This document shows, in pieces, positions 22,765 to 32,422 of a DNA stretch of 64,000 nucleotides. A model generated the notes under the pieces. That model did not search any database and was not told where the DNA came from. It saw nothing but the letters and a program-made list of their open reading frames with translations. The position numbers and the translations under genes are program-made. The first letter of the stretch is position 1, and each line of letters begins with the position of its first letter. Source of the DNA: Tolypothrix sp. PCC 7712 (lineage in GTDB: Bacteria > Cyanobacteriota > Cyanobacteriia > Cyanobacteriales > Nostocaceae); assembly GCF_025860405.1 (NCBI RefSeq), contig NZ_CP063785.1, positions 3,410,001 through 3,474,000 of the forward strand. Reading direction: 5' to 3'.

Positions 22765-23070
22765 TTAGTAGCGACGATTATTACGGTTGTTGTTATTCCA
22801 GCCACCACGAGAAGCAGGGCTTCTTTCTTCACGAGGTTTAGCTTTGTTGACTTTCAAATCGCGTCCCATCCATTCTGCACCATCTAGTGCTTCAATTGCA
22901 GCTACTTCTTGAGCATCTGTGTCCATTTCCACAAATGCAAAGCCACGTGGACGACCAGTTTCGCGGTCTGTAGGTAGTTGAACGCGATTAACTGTTCCAT
23001 ATTCAGCAAAAGCCCGCTTCAGGTCATCTTCTGTAACCTGATAGGACAAATTCCCAACATAAATCGACAT
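22765..23070 (-). CDS. rbpA: RRM-type RNA-binding protein (cold-inducible Rbp family)
   Basis: 101 residues with one RRM: RNP2 IYVGNL (3-8) and RNP1 RGFAFVEM (42-49). The tail after residue 82 is Arg/Gly/Asn-rich (SRGGWNNNNRNNRRY), as in the glycine-rich-tail class of cyanobacterial Rbps. These bind RNA, and several are induced by cold. GGAGA precedes the ATG. The 5' side is a long AT-rich leader region, consistent with the cold-regulated 5'-UTR described for Anabaena rbpA1; that regulation is inferred here. Confidence 0.93.
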   Translation of the reverse strand: MSIYVGNLSYQVTEDDLKRAFAEYGTVNRVQLPTDRETGRPRGFAFVEMDTDAQEVAAIEALDGAEWMGRDLKVNKAKPREERSPASRGGWNNNNRNNRRY

Positions 23071-23805
23071 GGTTTGTCTCCGAATCCAGTTAGCGTAGAG
23101 ACTTAAATTCGGAGAGACGCTTTAGTGAAATCAAAACGAATAGCTCAACCGAAAATAATCTTTATATGCACGATTATAGCACAGTATTTAAAAATTATAA
23201 TCCTGCATAGTTTGATTTTCAATATACAAATTTTTCAGCTCAGGCAAAAAAATTTGTATTTACAACTAGATTTTTGCAAGCATTATATTATTACATTTTT
23301 AAGGGATATTTCAACGGAATTATTGTTTAAATTTTTAAAACTTCTCTTCTTTTCATAGTTTCTCTGCTGTAATTGACCATTGAATGGCAATTGTCTGTAA
23401 TTGCCAAGTTGTGATTATAGGATAAATTTTAGGTTCTGTTAAACGCCTTAAAACCTAACATTTCCGGGGCTGGTTGGGGTGAGGAAATAAACCCAATCTC
23501 CGCATTTTCAGGTTTTTGGCGCTAAATAAACGGTATTGGATGATAAATTATCAAAGTGTAGTTTGCTTAAAGATTAGCCAAAATCTTAGTTTAGTCTCAT
23601 CTCGCCATCGAGTAAATTGCCAGCTAGATTTTTGATGATTAGCATTAATTATTTTTATAAAAAATTAAGGTGGATACATGACCCACCTCATACCAATTCA
23701 AAATTTAAAATGGGGAAAGTCAGATACATAAGGGTTGATGAATTTAGCCCTGTTGCTGAATTTTAAAGAATTGGTATTACTGTTTTATTTGCTATGTTTT
23801 CTGCA
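23071..23805. promoter_or_regulatory. AT-rich gap upstream of rbpA, probable long 5' leader
   Basis: 735 bp with no convincing gene (the 77-residue frame at 23125 is an AT-rich artefact). The first 300 bp upstream of rbpA would contain its promoter and leader. The distal part holds the palindromic element at 23690-23777. Confidence 0.45.
23690..23777. repeat. Palindromic element with ATACCAATTC ends
   Basis: ATACCAATTC (23690-23699) and GAATTGGTAT (23768-23777) are perfect mirror ends, 88 bp apart overall. The termini match those of the element at 19283-19370. Confidence 0.65.
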
Positions 23806-24888
23806 TTAAGCTATGGTCACATCTGATGATAGGTAAACATCTTGAATGGAGTGAAATAATTTCACTCCTTCTTCAAAGGGACGTTGAAACGCTTTCCGTC
23901 CAGAAATTAAGCCAGTACCACCGGCACGTTTGTTAATCACAGCAGTGCGAACTGCTTCTGCAAAGTCATTTTTACCAGACGCACCACCAGAGTTAATTAA
24001 TCCTGCACGTCCGCAGTAGCAATTCAGTACTTGGTAGCGAGTCAAGTCAATGGGATGGTCGGTTACTAAGTCTGTGTAAATCCGCTCGTTAGTTTTACCG
24101 TAAGACTCGCCTGTTGCTTTGGCTACAGCAGTGTAACCATGATTATTTTCTGGTAACTTCTGCTTAATAATGTCTGCTTCAATCGTGACACCCAAATGAT
24201 TTGCTTGTCCGGTGAGGTCAGCCGCAAGATGATAGTCTTTATCTTGCTTAAAAGCGTTATTCCGCAGATAGCACCAGAGAATAGTTGCTAACCCCAATTC
24301 ATGGGCGTATTTAAAAGCTTGGCTAATTTCCTGAATTTGTCGAGTTGACTGTTCAGAACCAAAATAAATTGTCGCGCCAACAGCTGCTGCACCCAAATTC
24401 CAAGCTTGTTCGACATCAGCAAATAATACTTGATCGAATTGATTGGGGAAAGTCAAAAGTTCGTTATGATTTATTTTGACTATGAAGGGGATTTTGTGCG
24501 CGTATTTCCGTGAAACACTGCCCAAGACACCTAAAGTTGTAGCAACAGCATTACAACCTCCAGCTATTGCTAACCGCACAATATTTTCTGGATCAAAATA
24601 AATCGGATTAGGTGCAAAGGATGCTCCGGCTGAATGTTCAATACCTTGGTCTACTGGCAGAATTGAGAGATAGCCAGTATATGCTAAACGACCAGTAGAA
24701 TAGAGTTGCTGAAGATTACGCAATACTTGCGGATTGCGATCGCTATTTAGCCAAACTCGATCCACAAAGTCTGGCCCCGGTAAATGTAATAAATCTTGAG
24801 AAACTTTTGCTTTGTAGGTGAGCAGGTCTTCTGCTTCTTGACCTAAAAACGACTCGATAGAACTACCTGCTAAAAGCGTTGCAGTCAT
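23806..24888 (-). CDS. Class I fructose-bisphosphate aldolase (DhnA/FbaB type)
   Basis: 360 residues of the archaeal/DhnA-type aldolase family. Motifs include LPVDQGIEH near residue 78, VKINHNELL, the DIIKQKLP segment that carries the probable Schiff-base Lys, and a phosphate-binding glycine pair in [12 protein letters not shown] and [14 protein letters not shown]. It cleaves fructose 1,6-bisphosphate to two triose phosphates and works in glycolysis and the Calvin cycle without a metal. Monocistronic, with no partner genes nearby. Confidence 0.9.
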   Translation of the reverse strand: MTATLLAGSSIESFLGQEAEDLLTYKAKVSQDLLHLPGPDFVDRVWLNSDRNPQVLRNLQQLYSTGRLAYTGYLSILPVDQGIEHSAGASFAPNPIYFDPENIVRLAIAGGCNAVATTLGVLGSVSRKYAHKIPFIVKINHNELLTFPNQFDQVLFADVEQAWNLGAAAVGATIYFGSEQSTRQIQEISQAFKYAHELGLATILWCYLRNNAFKQDKDYHLAADLTGQANHLGVTIEADIIKQKLPENNHGYTAVAKATGESYGKTNERIYTDLVTDHPIDLTRYQVLNCYCGRAGLINSGGASGKNDFAEAVRTAVINKRAGGTGLISGRKAFQRPFEEGVKLFHSIQDVYLSSDVTIA

Positions 24889-25156
24889 GATTTATTCCTC
24901 AAAATTTGAGTAAATGACCTTGCTTTTAAGATAACACTCTTATTATTTAGAACTTATTACGCAAGTGTGAATTAAATATGCTTTTAATTCTAGAATTTTT
25001 CTATTTCTTCAGAGCGATCGCATCTATTTATGATATAAAGAAATTGACTTTTGGCAATATGCCTTTAGGTATATATTCTCCGCAATAATTATTAATCGTA
25101 ACTATCGTCATCATCTCTGATGTACATCAATAAGGATAAGAATTTTCTATAATTTC

Positions 25157-25250
25157 TCCCCAGCTTTTCCCCCTTCCCCCTTCCCCCTTCCCCCTTCCCC
25201 TTTCCCCATTTCCCCATTTCCCCAGCCCCCAATCCCCAGTCCCCAGTCCC
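25157..25250. repeat. STRR of CCCCCTT / CCCCATTT / CCCCAGT units before the STAND gene
   Basis: Tandem pyrimidine-rich heptamers fill the DNA directly upstream of the ATG at 25255, so no normal Shine-Dalgarno is present. The 24889-25254 gap otherwise shows no gene. Confidence 0.85.
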
Positions 25251-25254
25251 ATAT

Positions 25255-28200
25255 ATGAATAATAACCACCCACCAGAAAATAACGATCGCACTTTGCAAC
25301 AACTAGCTTGGGCGTTAGAAGCTTCTGTGGGGCAGTTTAAGCTAATTTTGGCAAAGTGCAACTATACTAACTTGCGCGATCTCCTCCTGGTGCAATTACC
25401 AAAAATCTGTCGGGTGGAAATCAGCATTTTAACTATCCGACAAACTAACAGGACGCTGTACAGCGCTATCCGCGAGGAGTTTGCAGAAAAATTACCAGCT
25501 TGTTTAATGGTGGTGGGTTTAGAGGATGTGCAAGATTTACCGCAGATGCTGAGTTCTGCAAATCAGGTGCGGGAAGAATTTCGCAAGCATTGTCCTTTTC
25601 CTTTGGTGTTGTGGATTAACGATGAAGTTCACAAGCAACTGATGCAAGTTGCGCCTGATTTGGAAAGTTGGGCGATTACCAGAAACTTTGCTATTTCCAA
25701 ACAAGATTTAGTTGCTTTTTTACAAAAAACTGCCGATAGGTGGTTTAGTAATAACTTGACATTGAGTTTAGCTGGATATCGCAGATTAGAAACAGAACTT
25801 CAAGCCGCCCAGAGAGATTTACTTGGTGATGGCGAATTTAACAGCTTAGAAATTCAGGCTGATATCGAATCATTGCTGGGGTTAATCAAACAAGTTAACC
25901 ATCAACTAGATGCGGCTTTAGAACATTATCAAACTGCGCTGACACTTTGGCAGAAAAGTAATAACTTAGAACGGCAAGTTAAGATTATTGGCAATATAGC
26001 TTTGTGTTATTATCTCAAAGCTGCCAAATATTTAGATATTAATAATTATAATTGGCAAAAAACTCAAAATTATTTACAACAATATATAGAATTACTGGCT
26101 GAAATCCAAAATCCGCAGTTAATTGCTGATGCCATTGAACAACTAGGTGATATTCTCCGTGATGTGAGGATTTGGCAGCAGTTTCAAAACTTGGCAGACC
26201 AGCTAAAAAGTTTTGCCCAGCAAGCTTTAGTCATACATCAAGCTAACAATCAACCAAGAGAACTAGCAAAAGATTATGGCTTTTTAGCCGAAGTCGCTCT
26301 TGTGCAAAAATCTTGGCAAGAAGCAAATAATTTTATTCAGCAAGCATTGCAAATTTGGTCAGCTATTCCTCATGTAGAATCGGGTTTATTATCGGAATTA
26401 CCAGAAAAATTGATTGCTGCTCATGATTTCAGCTTATATCAATTTATCCTGGCGCTTTCTCAATATCATTTAGGGCAAACTCAAGACGCAATTACTAGCT
26501 TAGAAACTGCGAAGAATCATACTAATCCGCTCAAAGACCTGAAACTTTATATCCAAATTCTCGATTATCTCCAACGACTTTATTTTGAACAGCAAGAATA
26601 TGCCAAAGCTTATGAAATTAAACAACAGCAGCGTTCCGTTGAGCAACAATTTGGCTTGCGGGCGTTTATTGGTGCTGGACGTTTAGGCTCAACCAAGCAA
26701 GTATTTGCAGGAACAGTAGCATCAGCCACTTTAAAAGAAAATATATCCCCAGAAATCGCCGCCTCTGGTCGTTTACTTGATGTAGAACGCTTAATTGAGC
26801 GCATCGGTCGCCCCGATTATAAGTTGATAGTCATTCATGGGCAATCGGGTGTGGGTAAAAGTTCCTTAATTAACGCGGGATTGGTTCCAGCTTTAAAACA
26901 AAAAGCCATCGGTATTCAAGATAACTTACCTGTTGTCATGCGCTTTTATAGCCACTGGGAAGAAGAGTTGGGGCGAGTGATGATTGAGGCGATGGGGGAG
27001 AGGAGGGATGGAGGGGATGGGGGAGATGAGGGGGATGAGGGGGATAGGGATGAGGAAGGTGGGGGAGATGAGGGGGATGAGGGGGATGAGGGAGAGGAAA
27101 GTTTGAGTTTGGAAGTTCAAGCTTTAGCTTCAGAACGAGAAACTTCTCGTTTGGAACATGAAAGGCCGAGTTCAGAACGAGAAACTTCTCGTTTGGAACA
27201 TGAACCTTCTAGTTCTGAACATGAACCTTCTAGTTTGGAACATGAACCTTCTAGTTTGGAACATGAAAGACTGAGTTCTGAACACGACACTCCGAGTTCT
27301 GAACTCAAAACGCCGAGTTCAAAAGACAATACTCCAAGTTTATATCTTCAAACTTCCCCTTCCTCATCCCCCTCATCTCCCTCATCTCCCCCACTTCCCT
27401 CATCCCAATCCCCCTCATCTCCCTCATCTCCCCCACCTCCCTCATCCCAATCCCCCTCATCTCCCTCATCTCCCCCACCTCCCTCATCCTCATCCCCCTC
27501 ATCTCCCTCATCTCCCTCATCCCCTCCCGACTTACTCGCTCAATTACGGGAAAATGAAGCAAAAAACCTCCGCACTGTGTTAATTTTTGACCAATTTGAG
27601 GAATTTTTCTTCACTTATCCTGAACCAGCGCAGAGGCGGCAATTTTTTGAGTTCTTGGGCGAATGTTTTAATGTTCTCTCTGTGAAAGTAATCCTGTCGT
27701 TGCGGTTAGATTACTTGCATTACTTGCTGGAATGCAATGATTTGCCCAATATGCAGATTATTAATAATGATATTCTCAGCAAAAATGTGCTTTATAAGTT
27801 GGGCAATTTCTCGCCTAGTGATGCGAAATCAATTATTCAGCGCTTAACTGAGAATACTAGCTTTCGCCTAGAGCCTACGTTAATTGAGCAACTAGTGCAA
27901 GATTTAGCTAGTGAACTAGGGGAAGTGCGCCCAATTGAATTACAAGTGATAGGCGCACAATTGCAGACTGAGAATATTACAACTTTGGCAGAATATCGGC
28001 AACGCGGTACCAAAGAACAACTAGTGAAGCATTATTTAAATGAAGTTGTTCATGATTGCGGTGCTGACAATCAGCAACTAGCAGATTTATTACTATATTT
28101 ACTCACCGATGAGAAAGGAACTCGACCTCTGAGGACTTTGGTGGAATTAGAACGGGACTTACAAGCCTTTGTGAAGGAAGAGAATGAGACACGGAAGCAA

Positions 28201-30951
28201 AGGAATAGAAGGCGAAAGCTGAGAAGAAGTCAAAAATATCTCAATGAAACTCCTAATTTACCCAGGGAATCACCTCTGAGCCAAAAATTAGAGTTAGTTT
28301 TAGAAATTTTTGTCAAATCAGGCTTAGTAGTTTTGTTAAAAGAAAACCCCGCCGGGCGTTATCAACTGGTACATGACTATTTAGCTGCCTTTATCCGCCA
28401 GCAACAAGAACCGAAGCTGAAAGAGTTAATGGCGGAACTCGAAAATGAACGCAAGCAAAGAAAATTGGGTGAAGCCAAGCTGAATCGCTTACTCAAATTT
28501 GCTTTGATTGTTTCCGTCGCTGCAGGATTGGTCTTCGGTAGTTTGGCAATTATCTCATGGCGATGGGCATTAGAGGCGGAAGCCCAAAAAAAACAAGCGG
28601 AAATCAACGAAATTAACTCCCTGGTTAACTCCTCAGCTACTTTTTCCGCCTCTGGTCAAACCAGAGATGCGATTATTGAAGCCTTGAAAGCTGTGAAAAA
28701 ACTGCAGAAATTAAATCCACCACCAGCCATTACCCAAATGCACGTTGTGGGAAGATTGCGGGAGGCGGTGTATTTACAACCGCAGAATAAATTTCAAGAA
28801 CTACAAACCCTCAGCGATCATAATAGTGCGGTCAATAGTGTCGCTTTTAGCCCAGATGGTCAAAAATTAGCTTCGGGAAGTAATGACAATACCATTAAAC
28901 TCTGGGATGTCTCCACTGGTAAAGTTATACAAACTCTTCCCCATCTACAAGAGGCTACGCCAACAGCAAGCTATATAGATAGCGGTCATCAAGACTCTGT
29001 TACTAGCATCGCTTTTAGCAGTGATGGTCAAAAATTAGCTTCTGGGAGTGAGGACAAGACCATCAAACTCTGGGATATGACCACCGGGAAACTACTGCAA
29101 ACTTTTAATGGTCATAGCGGTTTAATCAAAACCATTGCTTTGAGTAATGATGGTGAAAAATTAGCTTCTGGGAATGATGACAAGACCATCAAACTTTGGG
29201 ATGTCTCCACTGGAAAACTGCTGCAAACCTTTAGCGGTCATAGCGATGTGGTCAATAGCGTCGCCTTTAGCAGTGATGGTGAAAAATTAGCTTCTGGGAG
29301 TAAGGACAAGACTATCAAACTCTGGGATGTCTCCACTGGAAAACTACTGCAAACCTTTAATGGTCATAGCCAGTCAGTCAATAGCGTCGCCTTGAGCAAT
29401 GATGGTAAACAGTTAGCTTCTGGAAGTAGTGATAATACCATCAAACTCTGGAATTTCAGCAACAGCAAAGTACCGCAAACTTTGAGCGGTCATAGCAATC
29501 CGGTGAATAGCGTTGCTTTTAGCAGGGATGGTAAGCAATTGCTTTCTGGGAGTAATGATAAGACCATTAAACTTTGGGATGTCACCACAGCTAAACTGCT
29601 GCAAACTCTTAGTGGACATCGGGAGGCGGTCAATAGTGTCGCCTTTAGGGGTGATGGTCAACAGTTAGTTTCTGGAAGTAACGATCACACCATCAAACTT
29701 TGGGATGTGACGATTGGTAAGGTGCAGCAAACTCTTCCTTCCGACAGTAACGCCAATAGCGGACATGAGGCTTGGGTCAATAGTTTCGCGTTTAGCAGTG
29801 ATGGGAAACAGTTGGTTTCTGGAAGTAATGATGACACTATCAAACTCTGGGATGTGACCACTGGTCAACTGCTGCAAACTCTTAATGGACATCGGGGGGC
29901 GGTAAATAGCGTCGCCTTAAGTAGCGATCGCCAAAAGTTAGCTTCTGGAAGTGACGACAAGACGATCAAACTCTGGGATATCACCACTGGTCAACTCCTG
30001 CAAACCTTTCCTTCTGAAACCAACGCTAACAATGGTCATCGCGATTGGGTCAAAAGCGTCGCCTTTAGCCCTGATGGTAAACAATTAGCTTCTGGTAGTA
30101 AAGATAAAACCATCAAAATCTGGGATGTCCACACTGGTAAACTTCTGCACAATTTCCGTGGGTTTTTTGTATTTTTGACTAGTGGTCATCGCGACTCAGT
30201 TAATAGCGTTACCTTTAGCCCGGATGGAAAACAGTTGGCTTCTGGGAGTAATGACAACACCATTAAAATTTGGGATGTCACCATTGGGAAACTACTACAA
30301 ACTCTACCAGGGGAACGCTACGCCAACAGTGGTCATCTTGATTGGGTGAATACTGTGGCTTTTAGTCCAGATGGAAAAAGGTTGGCTTCTGGGAGTAATG
30401 ACAACACCATTAAAATTTGGGAACTCTCCACAGGTAGAGTTTTGCAAACCCTTAACGGTCATAGTGATTTAGTTAATAGTATTGCCTTTAGCCCAGATGG
30501 AAAACAGTTGGTTTCTGGGAGTGATGACAGCACTATCAAACTCTGGGATGTCTCCACTGGGAAAGTGCTCAAAACCATAACTAGCAATTATGGTAATTGG
30601 GTGAGAAGCGTCGCCTTTAGTCCAGATGGAAAACGGTTAGCTTCTGCAAGTACTGACAACAAAATCACTCTGTGGAACTTCAACTTAGATGAGTTGGTAA
30701 AAGATGGTTGTGGCTTGATCAATAATTACTTAATTGTGCACCCAGAAACCTTAGCCGAACTCAACTCCTGTCAAAATCCTTCTCTGTTATTACAAGCAGC
30801 CACAGTTTTAATCATGCAAGGTGAGAAGTTAGCGCCAGTAGGCGATACTGATGGTGCGATCGCTAAATTCCGCCAAGCCCAGAAGTGGAATACTAATTTA
30901 CAATTTGACCCAGAGGCGAAAGCCCAAGATTTAGCCGGGAGAGGAAAGTAA
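25255..30951 (+). CDS. Giant STAND NTPase with TPR-like region, membrane helix and 14 WD40 repeats
   Basis: 1898 residues. Residues 1-190: unassigned alpha/beta domain (LMVVGLEDV; FPFPLVLWINDEV pattern). About 200-480: TPR-like helices. The NTPase begins near 500: Walker A GQSGVGKSS at 529-537, Walker B VLIFDQFEEF at 775-784, then a winged-helix region (SGLVVLLKENPAGRYQLVHDYLAAFIR). Residues about 583-759, between Walker A and B, are low-complexity sequence from expanded repeats. A membrane helix lies at about 1080-1102. Fourteen WD40 repeats (about 1184-1810) match two seven-blade propellers. This is the NLR-like sensor plan: propellers sense, the NTPase oligomerises, the N-terminus signals. 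Ligand and output are unknown. No ribosome site is visible. Confidence 0.88.
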   Translation: MNNNHPPENNDRTLQQLAWALEASVGQFKLILAKCNYTNLRDLLLVQLPKICRVEISILTIRQTNRTLYSAIREEFAEKLPACLMVVGLEDVQDLPQMLSSANQVREEFRKHCPFPLVLWINDEVHKQLMQVAPDLESWAITRNFAISKQDLVAFLQKTADRWFSNNLTLSLAGYRRLETELQAAQRDLLGDGEFNSLEIQADIESLLGLIKQVNHQLDAALEHYQTALTLWQKSNNLERQVKIIGNIALCYYLKAAKYLDINNYNWQKTQNYLQQYIELLAEIQNPQLIADAIEQLGDILRDVRIWQQFQNLADQLKSFAQQALVIHQANNQPRELAKDYGFLAEVALVQKSWQEANNFIQQALQIWSAIPHVESGLLSELPEKLIAAHDFSLYQFILALSQYHLGQTQDAITSLETAKNHTNPLKDLKLYIQILDYLQRLYFEQQEYAKAYEIKQQQRSVEQQFGLRAFIGAGRLGSTKQVFAGTVASATLKENISPEIAASGRLLDVERLIERIGRPDYKLIVIHGQSGVGKSSLINAGLVPALKQKAIGIQDNLPVVMRFYSHWEEELGRVMIEAMGERRDGGDGGDEGDEGDRDEEGGGDEGDEGDEGEESLSLEVQALASERETSRLEHERPSSERETSRLEHEPSSSEHEPSSLEHEPSSLEHERLSSEHDTPSSELKTPSSKDNTPSLYLQTSPSSSPSSPSSPPLPSSQSPSSPSSPPPPSSQSPSSPSSPPPPSSSSPSSPSSPSSPPDLLAQLRENEAKNLRTVLIFDQFEEFFFTYPEPAQRRQFFEFLGECFNVLSVKVILSLRLDYLHYLLECNDLPNMQIINNDILSKNVLYKLGNFSPSDAKSIIQRLTENTSFRLEPTLIEQLVQDLASELGEVRPIELQVIGAQLQTENITTLAEYRQRGTKEQLVKHYLNEVVHDCGADNQQLADLLLYLLTDEKGTRPLRTLVELERDLQAFVKEENETRKQRNRRRKLRRSQKYLNETPNLPRESPLSQKLELVLEIFVKSGLVVLLKENPAGRYQLVHDYLAAFIRQQQEPKLKELMAELENERKQRKLGEAKLNRLLKFALIVSVAAGLVFGSLAIISWRWALEAEAQKKQAEINEINSLVNSSATFSASGQTRDAIIEALKAVKKLQKLNPPPAITQMHVVGRLREAVYLQPQNKFQELQTLSDHNSAVNSVAFSPDGQKLASGSNDNTIKLWDVSTGKVIQTLPHLQEATPTASYIDSGHQDSVTSIAFSSDGQKLASGSEDKTIKLWDMTTGKLLQTFNGHSGLIKTIALSNDGEKLASGNDDKTIKLWDVSTGKLLQTFSGHSDVVNSVAFSSDGEKLASGSKDKTIKLWDVSTGKLLQTFNGHSQSVNSVALSNDGKQLASGSSDNTIKLWNFSNSKVPQTLSGHSNPVNSVAFSRDGKQLLSGSNDKTIKLWDVTTAKLLQTLSGHREAVNSVAFRGDGQQLVSGSNDHTIKLWDVTIGKVQQTLPSDSNANSGHEAWVNSFAFSSDGKQLVSGSNDDTIKLWDVTTGQLLQTLNGHRGAVNSVALSSDRQKLASGSDDKTIKLWDITTGQLLQTFPSETNANNGHRDWVKSVAFSPDGKQLASGSKDKTIKIWDVHTGKLLHNFRGFFVFLTSGHRDSVNSVTFSPDGKQLASGSNDNTIKIWDVTIGKLLQTLPGERYANSGHLDWVNTVAFSPDGKRLASGSNDNTIKIWELSTGRVLQTLNGHSDLVNSIAFSPDGKQLVSGSDDSTIKLWDVSTGKVLKTITSNYGNWVRSVAFSPDGKRLASASTDNKITLWNFNLDELVKDGCGLINNYLIVHPETLAELNSCQNPSLLLQAATVLIMQGEKLAPVGDTDGAIAKFRQAQKWNTNLQFDPEAKAQDLAGRGK
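27000..27530 (+). repeat. In-frame low-complexity repeats inside the STAND gene
   Basis: Three blocks: GGGGATGAG-type units (27000-27100, coding Asp-Glu-Gly), 24-bp-class units coding SSLEHEP-like phrases (27110-27330), and CTCATCCCC-type units (27352-27530, coding Ser-Pro). The first and third are complementary, so the region can form a very large hairpin. The same units occur between genes at 7747, 18633, 34874 and 59105. Confidence 0.85.
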
Positions 30952-31117
30952 TGCGGTTCGGTGACTGTTGACTGTTGACTGTCCTAGTGAATGCTAGGAT
31001 GTTGAAGTAGGTGCTTGACCAAAGAAGAAAAAGATACAAGCCCATAAATATTTATGGGAATTGTGATTGTGAATTGTGAATTTTGAATTCCCTGTAGGGG
31101 TTGACTTCTTTTTATCG

Positions 31118-31582
31118 ATGAATAAACCATTGGATGAAGCGCTTTCGGTTGAAATTTCTCAACGGATTAAAAGCAAGGCTAAAAAAACCTTTGATAATGC
31201 TTATAAAGCAGCGCTGGCGACTGATCAAGCCCAGTATGTTCAGGGATTTTTAGTGTTCCCTGGTAAGCCATATCAACCTATTGAACACGCTTGGATTGAA
31301 TTAGCAGAGTCTATTGTCGATCCCAATCTACCGTTTCTGAAAAAAGACCCGCAGCAGCTTTACTATTTTCCAGCCGCAAGTTTTAATGTCACTGAACTCA
31401 AGGAAATTATCGAAGAGTCAAAAGAAGATTATCCCGAAGATGACCCGCTACCCATCTATGGCGATGCGCCTTATGAGTATTATGGTGATGTGATGTTGGG
31501 TGGTAAAAATTATTTGGATGCATATCAAGCCGCAGAAGCTAAATCCAAAGAAATTAATCAACCAAATTTTGAAAATAATTGA
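31118..31582 (+). CDS. Hypothetical acidic protein
   Basis: 154 residues from ATG 31118 (MNKPLDEALSVEISQRIKSKAKK). A GTG at 31076 gives 14 more residues, but it lies in an intergenic GAATTTT/TGTGAATT repeat, so I prefer the ATG; no ribosome site decides. The protein is soluble with an aromatic, acidic C-terminal part (EDYPEDDPLPIYGDAPYEYYGDVMLGG). It has no recognised domain. It follows the STAND gene by 166 bp, including a TTGACTG repeat, on the same strand. Confidence 0.65.
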   Translation: MNKPLDEALSVEISQRIKSKAKKTFDNAYKAALATDQAQYVQGFLVFPGKPYQPIEHAWIELAESIVDPNLPFLKKDPQQLYYFPAASFNVTELKEIIEESKEDYPEDDPLPIYGDAPYEYYGDVMLGGKNYLDAYQAAEAKSKEINQPNFENN

Positions 31583-31737
31583 ACGAACCAGTCAAAAGTA
31601 AGAATACAGGTCAGTTAAGCTCATTAGGGATTGATTTGTCACTTATTAAAAAAGCCAGAAGAATTGGGGGATTCTCCCCCAAACCCCCGATTGGGTGACG
31701 GTTGCGTCCCCCAAACCCCCTCCAAAATTATTACTCT

Positions 31738-31783
31738 GTCTTAATTTTGAATTTTGAATTTTGAATTTTGAATTTTGAATTCC
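31738..31783. repeat. STRR (TTTTGAA)n
   Basis: Five or more tandem copies of AATTTTG/TTTTGAA between convergent genes. A GGGGGATT...CCCCC inverted phrase at 31664-31725 precedes it. Confidence 0.85.
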
Positions 31784-31847
31784 GCCTTGTTGTACTAGTT
31801 TTTTGGTTTTATGATCAATTAATTTTCTTAACTGAACTGTATTTTCT

Positions 31848-32246
31848 TTAATAGGATTTACCATCGCTACCAAAATATTCTCGGTAGGCGCAAATTTTGT
31901 CGCCACGCACATCAAAGGAAACTGCTATGCGATTTTTATAAGGTTCTCCGAATAATAGCCCTTCATCTCGAAATTCAAATACCACAGTTGTTTCATTACT
32001 GGTAACTCGGTCTAGTGAAGTTAGCTTGATACCAGGATGAAAGGATGTACTCACATATTCAAAAAACTCTTTAGCGCGTTCTTTTCCCTCATTCAAACCG
32101 TGGAATTTACCAACTGGAAACCAAAAGTTAAAATCTTCTGTCAGCATATCTAGAAATCCTTGCCATTCACCTGTAGCTAAGGCGTGGGTAAATTTCTCAA
32201 ATGCTTGTTGAGCTATTTTTAAAGTATTTTCCGGATTTTGTGTCAT
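31848..32246 (-). CDS. SnoaL-like (NTF2-fold) protein
   Basis: 132 residues with the cone-shaped NTF2/SnoaL pattern: an N-terminal helix pair (AQQAFEKFTHALATGEWQGFLDMLTEDFNFWFPVG), then HGLNEGKERAKEFFEYV, and beta strands ending VSFDVRGDKICAYREYFGSD. Members are small ketosteroid-isomerase-like enzymes or binding proteins, and the sequence does not reveal the ligand. It is divergent from the Rieske oxygenase gene 176 bp away, so the two may share a control region. Confidence 0.8.
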   Translation of the reverse strand: MTQNPENTLKIAQQAFEKFTHALATGEWQGFLDMLTEDFNFWFPVGKFHGLNEGKERAKEFFEYVSTSFHPGIKLTSLDRVTSNETTVVFEFRDEGLLFGEPYKNRIAVSFDVRGDKICAYREYFGSDGKSY

Positions 32247-32422
32247 TTTTTCTGCAACTAGATATAAACTAAATTTAATTATCTAAACCTGTAATTTGTC
32301 TACGTTCCAGAATTATCCTGATATTTTAAGATAAAACACGATAATCAGCTTTTAAAGTCATACCAGCAGACGAATAAGGATTTTTTATCTTATCTTCCCA
32401 GCTACAAACCGAGGAAAAGTAT

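Noticed and set aside
23125..23358. 77-residue frame upstream of rbpA
   Set aside because: AT-rich Ile/Phe/Leu-heavy sequence typical of random AT-rich DNA, with no ribosome site.
27352..27530. Regular repeats that could look like a CRISPR array (also 34805-34938 and 59105-59172)
   Set aside because: The units are 7-10 bp tandem STRRs with no unique spacers, and no cas gene is present.
26926..27562. Minus-strand frames opposite the STAND gene with repeats such as REMREMRG or SCSKLEGS
   Set aside because: They are the complementary reading of the low-complexity repeats within a much longer, domain-rich plus-strand gene.
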